A DNA stretch of 64,000 nucleotides from Diphasiastrum complanatum (Eukaryota > Streptophyta > Lycopodiopsida > Lycopodiales > Lycopodiaceae), in assembly GCA_029204225.1 (NCBI GenBank), contig CM055105.1, positions 17,867,353-17,931,352 of the forward strand, given 5' to 3'. The position numbers were made by a program, and so were the translations under genes. Positions 49,482-59,964 of the stretch are shown in pieces. Each line of letters begins with the position of its first letter. Position 1 is the first letter of the stretch. The notes under the pieces were generated by a model, which saw only the letters and a list, made by a program, of their open reading frames with translations, was not told the DNA's origin and did not search any database.

Positions 49482-51054
49482 GTTTCAACGTTTATAAACT
49501 AAAATGTCCCATCTAACAAGTAACCATAATGCTCATGTCAGCTCACAAAACAAACAAGTAACCATAATGCTCATGTCAGCTCACAAAAAAACTGTGAGTG
49601 TAGCTTCCAAAGACAACGTATGAACAAGCTCAAATTAATAGCAAGGTTCCCAAAACAATCTTGTCACCAAGAAAGAAAAACAATAAACTAAAAGCTTGAA
49701 AACACCCATGAGTGCCTAAAGAGAAATTAATCTACAATTTAAAATAGCATCATCATGAACTACATTCTGTTCTAAGCCAGTGAACTTGCATAAAGGGTGG
49801 GATTTATGCAAAATTGTCTACAACTAATTTTACCTCTCTATAAGTATTAAGAACCTTGGCAAAAAAAATTATTCATAATATGGCTCTCAATGAAAACCAA
49901 ACCAAAGATGACACGTGTCCAAAAAAGAGTCCACCAAAAAATATTCATGTAATTTTTATGCAGGACAAGGTCCTCATACAGGAAATTTATGGGTTTTTGA
50001 AGGACAAGGCTCCTCAAACCCATAGAATCCCTAGATGAGGTCTCTCTCCGAGTGAGGCAATCAAACTTTTAAACCTTCCATACGTGAAATGTATCAAACC
50101 CATTTCAAATGTCTGGAGAAATGACCAAATGTTTGAAACGTTTTTTTGATTTTAGGGTTACCAAAGACAAAGAGATTTGCAAATTTGTATAGCTATTATA
50201 CAAATAGAAAAGCGTCAAACTGAAGAGCATAGGATAATGCACAAGCTTACAATAATATGACAAACATTGGATGTATGTCACAGATGTCTTGACCTATGTA
50301 AAAAGGTCCCAAAAAACTTGAAAATATAGGGCTTTTTGGCAGGCTACACAATGGATCAAACCAATAGTAAAGCAAGAATATGCCTATGAAAATTGAAGCA
50401 CCCTAATCTTCCAAACCAGCCTGCAAAGTCCCAAGAGGTTTTGATAAGCAACAATAGAGTACTCAACAATTGAATCTAACTAGTTAAAACAGGATAAGAT
50501 CTGAGCAAACACAAAGAACCTGCAAACGAGCTAGTTCTCTTGCATTTGGATGCTTCTATTGGCTTTAGAATGGTCCGAAATTGTAACCTAAAACCTGTTC
50601 TAGACAAAAAAGTTAGGAAGGAAAAAGCAAAAGAGAAGAGAGCGATGGAGGCTGCAGCAGGCAACAATGGAGGCAGAAAATTTTGTTAAGAGAGAACGAT
50701 GGGCTGGCCTGGCTTGGTTGGACTTGGGGCCCCTCGCATTGGCCCGGTTTGGCTCCAACATTTTAAAACATCGTCACATGTAAAACATTTAAAAGCCTTG
50801 CCACTTGACACTGCAAAGCTATACCTTCAATCCCATAACTAAAGTCTAATTTTCGCTAGGCAAATAGATACACAAATTGCACAATTTTGAAAGTTGCAAG
50901 ATTATGTAATTTTGCATGTATGAATGACCGTACGGATGTCCCAATTACACTATGAATTTGGTCGTGATCTACAAATTTAGACCAACTAAAATTTGCCACA
51001 TGGCTAACAACATAACGAGTTGCATTTAAAAGTACCTTTTCTTAAGTTTGTCTG
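49482..51054 (-). other. ORC3 upstream region
   Basis: It probably contains the ORC3 promoter and 5' UTR. A 41-bp unit with AACAAGTAACCATAATGCTC is duplicated at 49515-49597, just 5' of the start codon. TTTATAAAC occurs 12 bases before the ATG, too close to be the TATA box of this start. No other gene is supported. Confidence 0.4.
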
Positions 51055-51651
51055 CTAGGTCTTTCCAAGTTTCTCGAACTCATTGAGCATCATTTCTACA
51101 GTAGCACTGGCATTCATTGATGCAATAGTGGTGGATGTCTTAGTAGTCTGCCCTATTGTATAAGGCAACATACTGACATTCGGCTCATCATCTGAATCTT
51201 CATCCTCCTTCCGAATTGCATCGTCCATCGCATTTTGCAAAAGTGCGTACTCGTTATGGCGTTTCAGCTCATGTCTGATCCGTTTAGGTAGACCTGACAA
51301 AAACCACATAATCATGGCATTTTCATTAATCAGCTCATGCTCACATTCAAATCTAAGACGTTTCACCCTTTCGATGTAATCTCGAACCATTTCCCGCTTT
51401 CTCATTTTAATTTTACTTAAAAGTAGAAAAGGGTCTTCCATAAACTTCCGCGGTTTGAACCGTGTGATAAGGGCTCGTTTAACAACCTCCCAATCTGTAC
51501 GCTCAGTTTCATCTTGGTTATAGTACCAATCTTGTGTTGCATCTGTTAAGGCCATAGAAAACAGCTTAAGTTTATCTTGAGGATAAATCTCACCATAGAT
51601 TTCATAGGATTCAGCATAGATCTGATTGGATATAGATTTTTCCAAAAACAA
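51055..51651 (-). pseudogene. Retrotransposon gag fragment
   Basis: 198 open codons matching the Retrotrans_gag family: DKLKLFSMALTDATQDWYYN, TDWEVVKRALITRFKP, DPFLLLSKIKMRKREMVRDY, ERVKRLRFEC and IMWFLSGLPKRIRHEL. The capsid core is present, but no zinc knuckle, protease or pol follows. The 5' end (51652 upward) is decayed. Probably Ty3/gypsy-like by the WxxxKxAxxxRF pattern, but the superfamily is not certain. Confidence 0.75.
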
Positions 51652-51919
51652 TCTCAGATTAGATCTGCTAGCTCTATTCCACTTTTCAAGGATCTGATTC
51701 TATATGATGAAAAACTACCCAAAATTCGATCAAACGATACTTCTCAAAAATGATAAATCCTTCATAGTCCAATTCAGAGTATATCAGATTTGATCCAAAT
51801 TTTGACAGAGACTTGATCTGGAAAATCAGAGACTAAAAATAGGACTGGCGAAGGTTCTCTAGGCGAAGGTTATCTTGGCGAAGATTCAACGGTGCTATTT
51901 TGGGAAAAAAAAAAACTTT

Positions 51920-53762
51920 TTGATCACTTTTCTGGCAATTTTTTGGGAAATATCCTTCGTCGACTTCTCTTGGTAAAGCAACTCTTGAACATCCAAATTT
52001 TCACTTCTATTCAACCTAAAGTATGCAGTGAAAGTGGTTTCGGAAGATCCTTCTATAACTCCCTAAACCATCTTTGTCACTAAAGAACATCAAGCTATGT
52101 CCTGGGAGATGAATCGCTAGTCTGGTCACCACTGGCGTGTGAGCACTCATAGAAAGTCCGAAAAGTTGCCAGCCGGCTTCGCTTGCTGAGAAGTACCATG
52201 CATTCAAAAACTACTCTATCTCATTATTTGCACTCGATGAGTCTGACACCCAACCTCTACAACCCCTACCGTTATCATATCCAGTCTCTTGTACAAATAT
52301 TTTCACACTACATATATGTACACACACCTCTACATCTATGTGGCACTGAAAATGTAGAGTCGACCACCTATTGTATGGGACAACCCATCTATTGTCTAGC
52401 TCTATTCCATGTGCCATGACTTTTGCATCGTTGTCTCTATGTATGTATGAAAGGTATCCATTCACCACTGATGTATCATCGATTAAGCTCTAGGGTTGTT
52501 CTTCGAACACTTCCCATCTTTCATGCATGGGGCACTTTGAAAAGACACTCTGCATGGACCATGCATCATACAGCTCTTCACTAATTCATATAGTATCGGA
52601 TCGTCTCTCTATTTGAAATCTCCATGCACACGATATGATCATATTCCCCTACTTACTCCTCTCTTCCAATATAATCAATATGTGCACATGAGACAATCTT
52701 CTCTTTTAAAACTCTACAACATGAAGCCTCCCTATAATGCGCCCAAATATCCAATCCTTCTTCAATAGATCCATCAAATGCTTAAGCTTCATGCTAAAAA
52801 CTCTTGACACCAAATCAGGGCCTATCTGCTGCTATTTGTTAGTGTTTCAACTCTCTCCTTACCTCCGACCAATTTGGATTCACGGTCATTGTGATAAACA
52901 AATTAGGAGAACCTAACACTCTAACGACAGCCATGGTATCTTGGTACTATTGATGCATATGGCGTGGTGAACTGATATATGAAGATGGCAATACAACACG
53001 CTGATTTACATCGCTGGCACAACATCAATGATGCCACTGCAAATCTCCCTACAAAAACTATGTTGATTATTGCTTATTCATTTTCGTCTGCACCATTTTT
53101 TCTACCATGTCACACATGTACTCTTGCAACAATCTTCCACCCAAATGTATCGGTGAAATGTGCTCTGTTCTAACTTGCAAATGGTAGCTATAACACTATC
53201 GAATGGTTGTAGTTTTGTGCCCACCTTCTAAACGTTCTTTTAGACCATCGGAACGCTCATCTACATGAACATTCTCAGCATCATCACATGCATCATCTCC
53301 GACTTTTACATGTGAGATCTCGTGATGCCATCCATTAGTTCCATAAGGAAAAAGTAGGATAAAATGTAATGCATCATATGATGAATGCTGCTGGGTAATC
53401 CGCTATTAACCATCTTGAATCGAGTGCAATATAATGTCTCAATGTCCATCACTTAGATTCTCATCTAATGGCATCAATACTGCAATCTCATTGTTCGTCG
53501 GAGAATAAAATTGCCTGTTCATTCTATTTTGCGAGCACCCATACACTATAGAAAGACGAATGTCCTTTGTAAAGTTCTCTCTCATGATTTGAGCAACATT
53601 CCTAAAACAGTGTGCAAAAGAAATCAAGCTCATCATCATGCTTTGCAAAAGGGAGAGAACATCACGCCTAAGGTCACCATTGAGAGACAATCTACGATCT
53701 ACTTGCAAAACATCACCATCCATTATGTAAATTTGCGAAAACAAAGGACTATTGGAGGGCAA
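51920..53762 (-). pseudogene. Helitron Rep/helicase-like N-terminal region
   Basis: Minus-strand traces follow the order of plant Helitron proteins. YSPTNNEIAVLMPLDENL and RDIILHSIQDG (53530-53410) come first. Then QRITQQHSSYDALHFILLFP, YGTNGWH (53400-53320), LPSSYISSPRHMHQ (53000-52950), VRVLGSPNLFITVTVNPNW (52930-52870) and RPDLVSRVFSMKLKHL (52820-52760). The Rep-type HVHILIIL block follows (about 52690), then MMHGPC and SPCMKDGKC-like (52580-52530), GIELDNRWVVPYNRWSTLHF (52410-52350) and ASEAGWQLFGLSM (52190-52140). It is a rolling-circle transposon initiator. Many frame breaks are present, and neither the helicase nor the Helitron ends are identified. Confidence 0.78.
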
Positions 53763-53853
53763 CGACCCAATAATCTAATGGTACAATCACCCAGACACTC
53801 AAAAGTTGTACGCGTCGCCGATAGAGTTGTCAAATTATCAGTGTTTTGCAAAA

Positions 53854-53965
53854 AAATGCAAAAAATGCGACACTGCATTTTTACATGCAATTTTTTACAG
53901 ACGACAATTAGGGCAAAATGTGACACTACATTTTTACATGCAATTTTTGACAAGCGACAATCAGG
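53854..53965. repeat. Tandem repeat, period 52 bp
   Basis: Two copies of a unit containing GACACT(G/A)CATTTTTACATGC followed by ACAATYAGGNCAAAA. Confidence 0.8.
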
Positions 53966-54317
53966 TCAAAAAACATAGAGTTAGTGATCATAGAGAGAGA
54001 GATATATATTCAGAACATTAGCAATTGTTTTGAATCTATAAGTAGGATCAGACGCCTATCAGCGTGATTGTATTGTGATTTGATCATTGTGCGTACAACT
54101 TCATTATACAAATTCGCTATTGTTCTACATCCTTTTGCATTCTTGTTGGATGATAACTCTCACTCCTCTTACACAAACACTATTATCAGAGAATTGTATG
54201 GCTGTCTTTGATGCCTAAATTGATTCTACATTCTCTTCATACTAGGTTATCAGTATTAGAGGATTGCATGGCTGTCTCAGACGCCTAATCTTTCTCGTAA
54301 TCTCTCTTCACGATAGT

Positions 54318-55865
54318 CTATTTGCGAAGTACATTGATTAGGTAAGATTGTTGACTTATGGTGATCCTTCTGCTCGTGCGATCTTTGTGAATCTCCAATC
54401 CAAGAAGGTAATGGACTGGGCCTAAATCAGTCATCTCAAACTCTGATGAAAGCAGAGATTTGGTTTCCTGTAAAAACTGATTTGAATTGTTGATAATTAA
54501 AGAATCATCAACATATAATGCTATTATAACATAGCTTGATCCTTTACGCTTGGGATATACATTAGAGTCTACGGAGCAAGAAGTGAAATTGTGCTGCAAC
54601 AAGAAGTGATTGATTCTTTCATACCAGGCCCTAGGAGCTTGCTTAAGACCATATAATGCCTTATGCAATTTGCATACCAAATGCTCTTTGCCTTGAAGGA
54701 TGTAACCTTCTGGTTGATAGATGTCTTGGAATCAACTGCTTTGGTGCTAGAGTAATTTTGCAGGTAGCAAGTCGTAGAGATTGCTTCTGCCCAGCATGTG
54801 CACTGACTCTCATGGATCGTGCAGATTCCAACAATGTGCGGTTTTTCCATTCAACTACTTCATTCTGTTGTGGAGTATATCTCATGGTAAACTGATGGTA
54901 CATGCCACATCAAGATAGGTAGTCCTTCATATCATTTGACAAGTACTCTCCTCCTGAATCAGACTGTAGGGCATTGATTCTCTGACCAGACTGATTTTCA
55001 GCATATTGCTTGAATTTTATTGAATGCTTCTAACTTGTTCTTTATGAACATGACTCTGGTAAATCGGGAGTAGTCATCAATGAATGTAATAAGATATAGA
55101 GCTTGACCCAAAGAAGGTACACTCATAGGACCACATAAGTCACTATGTATTAGTAACAAAATGGACTTTGCCCTTTTGGCTTGTCCTCTTGGAAATCTAG
55201 TTCTAGGTTGTTTCCCTAGTAAGCAACTTTCATAGACAAGCTGGTTAACTATAGTAATGACGTTAATATTCATGTCCTTGGCCATTTTGCCATGATGCAT
55301 ATACAAGATTGAACGAATGTTTAGATGACCTAATATTTGATGCCATAGATTAGCATCTGAACAGCTAACAAAAAGAGAAAAATTGTGACTCAATACATAC
55401 AAATTTCCTTCTCTGTAAGTAGAGAGGATTTCTTTTGAATTCTCATCTAAAATAGTACATCAGTTGGCAGTGAACATGGCTCTATAGCCCTGATTTATGA
55501 TCTTGCTAATAGACAATAGGTTCTTTGTTAACTTGGGTACATAAAGTACACCATCAAGCTGCCTAGTGATGCCATCAGAGAATTGTAGTCGAATAGAGCC
55601 TTGGCCTTCGACTTGATGTGAACTGGAGTCACCAAAGAAGATATACTTTGATTTTGTAGCTGTGAGTGTGGAAAAGAGGTCTTTGCATGGCGTCATGTGC
55701 TAGGAAGCACCTAAATCGAGATGCCATTGATGGGCATCTCTACTAGGTTGACCTTTACCATCAGCGCCTTCTTGCTGTTGCTGCATCCTTTTCTTCACTT
55801 CATTATGCTTGAGGATACGACAGTCTTTGATGTCGTGGTTGGTCCTTTTACAGTATCTGCAAAAT
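54318..55865 (-). pseudogene. Ty1/copia pol fragments, minus strand
   Basis: On the minus strand: a CCHC knuckle (CRYCKRTNHDIKDC, 55865-55820); protease region with DLGAS in place of DSGAS and then LDGVLYVPKLTKNLLSISKI (55730-55500); and the pre-integrase and integrase start (LWHQILGHLNIRSI, SDLCGPMSVPSLG, YLITFIDDYSRFT, 55330-55060). An integrase piece follows (MRYTPQQNEVVEWKNRTLLE, 54895-54835), then RT (KLHKALYGLKQAPRAWYERI, YVIIALYVDDSLI, DLGPVHYLLGLEI, 54670-54370). The YVDD site is kept. The stretch between integrase and the RT KLHKALYGLKQAP block is deleted. Frames are broken. Confidence 0.87.
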
Positions 55866-55867
55866 AG

Positions 55868-56413
55868 AAAGGATCAACATTCAAAAAGTCTTCAAAGCAT
55901 GAGGATCAAGAAAGACCCTCAAAGGCATCTCCATCAACCACCAAAGTCAAGAAGGACAAATTGAAGGTGAAGTGCTATTATTGTAGCAAAATGGGGCATT
56001 ATGCCTCGGAATGCTTCAAGAGGAAGCAAAATCAAAGCCAAGCCAATATGAGCAAAGAGGAGGAGGAGGAGAGTTCACATGAGGACTCTCTCATGATGTC
56101 CATATTTTTCTCAACAAGCTTCAAAGGAGAAGATCTTTGGTGGATTGACTCGGGTGCTAGTTCACACATGACTAGCAAAAGGGAGTTTTTCTCTTCTCTC
56201 ATATCTTATGATGGACCTATAAAGTCTATCTATACAGCAAATGATGAAGCTTGTAAGATTGAAGGAGTTGGTAGCATTCCCCTTTGTTTAGGATCTTCCA
56301 AAAAGATCAACATAGAAGGTGTTTTGTACATTTCTACAATAACAAAGAATCTACTAAGTGTTGGCCAAATGGTAGACAATGGTATACTTGAAGGTTATAC
56401 ACATGCAGATTGA
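55868..56413 (+). pseudogene. Ty1/copia gag zinc knuckle and protease, plus strand
   Basis: 150 open codons: CYYCSKMGHYASECFKRK (CCHC knuckle, residues 5-18), an acidic linker, and protease WWIDSGASSHMTSKREFF (DSGA active site, about 63-66), ending EGVLYISTITKNLLSVGQM. It has the opposite orientation to the copia pieces just to the left, and is a different copia family by sequence. Integrase and RT are missing. Confidence 0.85.
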
Positions 56414-56511
56414 ACAAACAAATTATTTCTGGCCACAAAGTTATGATAGCTTTAGAGCTCAAGGCAGAAGAGAAACAAGGGAGCTGCGCGGTCGCGAACA
56501 AAAAAGCTTCA

Positions 56512-56620
56512 AGGACCGAAGACATGAAGACGACGAACAAAGAAGCTTTTAGGACCGAAGACATGAAGACGACAAACCAAAAAGATTTGAGGACCGAAGA
56601 CATGAAGATGATTGTCAAAT
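56512..56620 (+). repeat. 39-bp (13-codon) tandem repeat
   Basis: Units start at 56512, 56551 and 56590 and read RTEDMKTTNxxxF/L in the open frame 56410-56622. The exact 39-base period keeps the frame. Confidence 0.85.
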
Positions 56621-56804
56621 GAACACGAACACAAACATGAACACGAAGATAAAAGATTCGTGGACCCAAGGCGAACCTAATGACAAAGCCAAAGGCACAA
56701 GAAGACATGAAGGCCCAAACGACAACGAATCTCCATGCGTGAAAGGACAGATGAGATCGCGGAAGTACCAGGAGGACGTCATCCTCCGAAGACTGACAGG
56801 ATAC

Positions 56805-57350
56805 CGTTAGGATGTGCCTAATCAGCCATTCTTGTAATCTCCTAATTTACTAATCGTGTCCTCCTCTCTACATACATGTAGATTCTGATTATTAATTATG
56901 CAGTTGTAGTAGATTGGATATATACCAATGTAAGCTGAGCACTATGTAGCCAGCAAGCTAAGGTTCAAAAAGGCCGCTAGTAAGCGCGACAAGTTTTTTT
57001 GATTTGCGAAAGATAGAGTTTCTTTCACGCCAACGCGCTGTGTGGTCTGTCACAACAGCGCTTAAAAAATTCTTTGATAATGCAATAGATTTTTTATATA
57101 GAAGAGTTTTCTTGTCTTGAACATGATCCAATGCTTAATTGTATGATAGTTGTATGTTTGTAATCAGCTAGTTTTTTTTTCATCTTATTCCGCACACTAG
57201 TTTTTACCTTGTCAATTGCATAACTAAATTCTACGTAAGTCGACAGTGTCTGTCGTCACTTTGGAGGATTGTAGATCCTATCACAAAGGGCAATAGACCC
57301 GATGACAAAATCAAATTCCATCTAGGTTTGTTTTTGTGAGAATCTCAACA
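56805..57350 (+). repeat. Copia-type LTR
   Basis: About 546 bp from (C)GTTAGGATGTG to AATCTCAACA. It is placed as an LTR because tRNAi-Met-type primer-binding motifs and a gag start follow. The expected TG start has become CG. Confidence 0.6.
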
Positions 57351-57426
57351 GCGGGTATCAGAGGATAAAACAATTCGTGTCTGGATACCCACTGCACCCT
57401 TTATTGGATAGGAGATTTTTCGTGAG

Positions 57427-57439
57427 TGGTATCAGAGCC
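57427..57439 (+). other. Copia primer-binding site
   Basis: TGGTATCAGAGCC, complementary to initiator tRNA-Met. A second, imperfect GGTATCAGAGG lies at 57354, immediately after the LTR. Confidence 0.75.
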
Positions 57440-57550
57440 ACGACAGGCTCATATCCGAAACCTGATATAGCTAAAGATCTATCAGATCCAGGAGACAAGC
57501 ATTCAAAACAAAAAACCAAAAAGAACAACTGAAGAACACAATCTACAACA

Positions 57551-57725
57551 ATGGCATCGATCGACAGTCTACAGTCAAAGATCTGCACAATCCTTGACTC
57601 AGCCGGATTGAACTTCCAAACATGGAAGATAAAGACCTCTCTCATATTGAAGGGATAAGGGCTATGGCCCTGGGTAGACGACACCGAAAAGATGCCTACA
57701 ACTATTGGCAAAGAGCTATGTCGTA
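57551..57725 (+). pseudogene. Copia gag N-terminus
   Basis: From the ATG at 57551: MASIDSLQSKICTILDSAGL, NFQTWKIKTSLILKG, then a stop and GLWPWVDD in the same sense. This is the usual start of plant copia gag. It is lost soon after. Confidence 0.7.
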
Positions 57726-57839
57726 CTATACCAACAAGGTTAATATAGATTTTGTAGTAAATAGTATCATTCCTACAGAGGACAATGTTAGAAAGTTATG
57801 TTTTTGGTACAGTTTATGATAAGTGGTTTCGAGTGTTAT

Positions 57840-58972
57840 TATGCAAACATTAAAAAGTAACCAGTATTACTTGTGTTTGGAGAATGTAATGTTTATAAAT
57901 TTAGAACAACAATCTGGCCTCTATCAAATCGAATGAAACACATTCTACAGATGAGATGTTATTAGAGTAGTACAACAGTGCTACACTCTGGCTGATTAAG
58001 GTGTCAACAGAGAATCGAGAAATGTTTGATGCATTCGCGACTGTGCAGACAATTAATTAATCGCGTTCGCGAATTGTTCGTTTCTAGACAAAAGTCCTCA
58101 ATAACTTAAGTCCAATTTAATGGTTAAAGAACACGAATAGTTTTAGAGCACGTTAGAAACTTATGTCAGTTACAATCAGGAACAAAGATCAAAGATTCAA
58201 TTCTTCAGACAGGGATTGTCATCTCATATGTATACATACATCTTTATTCAATGAACGTGCTAGACTGCACCAAAGATAGTCGTTATTCGAGTGCCGAAAA
58301 GAAAGTATTCGCAACAGACGAATAAGATGGTTTTAAGACAGTTCTTTAGAGCATGTCTTATGGATACACAACAAATGACTATAATGCGCTAGAGAGTCTG
58401 TCTGATCAGAGAGTAATTCATGTAATGCGTTAGAGATTGCTAGTAGACTCAAGATCACTCGCACTCAACAATGCAGAGAACAGAGATAAGGGAGAATAAC
58501 TCTCAACACTCTATTCACTTCTTCAACCTCTTACATATGCATAAACTCTTCTCTCTTGATGCTCGAGATTGAAGTGTGAGATCAATATATGTTCTACGGG
58601 ACGAACAAACACACCTCTAAAACAACAAGTGCGTTGCTCCCGCGAAAGGGTCTAGTTAACAATTAGACTAAGTATATGTTCAATTATACCATAAGAGATA
58701 TATTTAACTAAGAGTTAAGATTACTCTAGTTTAACATGTCTTTTCATATCTAGTCGTTTTGTGTGGACAACCTAGTAAAGGTTATCCAAGGCAATGTCAT
58801 TCCTTTTGAAGGTCTTGCCCTTAATTACAAGGCAAGTCCTTAGGAGATATATTCTCGAAAAATGATTTAGGCCCCTTCATGATCTATAGTTATCTAGCTC
58901 ATGTCTTCATTTTCGAGTATATCATGTCATATTTATGTTGATATTCAATATTTAACAATTTTGTGACATCAC
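57840..58972 (-). other. Probable Ty3 LTR region, borders incomplete
   Basis: On the minus strand GAGGAAGGGGATA (a polypurine tract) is followed at 58973 by TGTGATGTCAC, a typical gypsy LTR start. The far end is not resolved and no coding sequence is seen. Confidence 0.45.
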
Positions 58973-59730
58973 ATATCCCCTTCCTCAAATGTGAAACGTC
59001 CTCGTGAACATATCATCTTTATTTCGAGGATTATTCGCGAAACATTCTTGTTCTTCAGATTTTCGTTAAGACAAAAAGATATTTCTTCGTATGATTCTTC
59101 CTTTAGATATTTCTTCGTCTTAGAGAATATGTGTCTTGCTGTTTCTTTAATTGAATAGGTTGTTTTGAGTTGATCTTTGAATGGTTGATAAGAACTGGAA
59201 TCAAACTTCAAAACATCTTTAAACTTCAAAGATCTGGATTCAGCATCACATATAGAAACATCACCACGACAAAGGCACAAATGAATATTCAGGAACGATT
59301 CAATTTTTTCTATAATTTTTGAGCAAACTCCAAGTTTTGTTGAGCCTCATTTAACAGCAAGTCTTCTTTTGATTTCGTGTATCGGCCAACTGGTAAGTTG
59401 CTGAATTCTTGTAGCTTAACCGAGAGCAATGTTCCATCAAACAGCTCCTGAGTTAACTTTGTATCTTCGCCTGAATCACTACGGAGGGTGATCTCTTTAC
59501 AGTAACGAGCTGAAAATCTAATAAAAGAGCTTTTAACATAAAGATTTTGAACGAAAAAATGTCTTTGCCGTGAAAGTTCCGAACTGCCAAAAAGAATATG
59601 TACAAAACTGCTTGTAACGGAATGACTTCCTTCTGTCTTGCAGATTATGTCAAATCTCCGCAAAATATTATGCAAGGTTCCGCTCCCAATCCACATAAAG
59701 ACCGAAGAGTTCAAGATAGGCCATATTTAC
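58973..59730 (-). pseudogene. Unrecognised coding relic upstream of the LTR-like start
   Basis: Two minus-strand frames (59714-59310 and 59280-58969) separated by a stop. They end in SRGRFTFEEGDM beside the polypurine tract. I do not recognise a domain. The position is that of the 3' end of a Ty3 element's coding region. Confidence 0.4.
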
Positions 59731-59964
59731 ATTTATCAACAGTGTCGTCGAACACGCCTAGATCTGCAGTTGTGGTTTGTACAGTTGAAACCGTCTTTTG
59801 CTTCCAAAAATGTCATTTATTGTCTTCGTTCCTCAAAAATTGGAATTCTTTGATTCGCATATATTTAAGAGCATACATAGCCAAAGAGCCTATGTAGAAC
59901 TCTGCTAATCCGAAAGGTACGACCTGAAAATTCCCCTGGATTATGCCCCATTAGAGACATCCTT

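Noticed and set aside
50476-50690. Small gene near 50646 (ATG GAG GCT GCA GCA...)
   Set aside because: The plus-strand frame has only about 15 codons and the minus-strand frame has no recognisable similarity.
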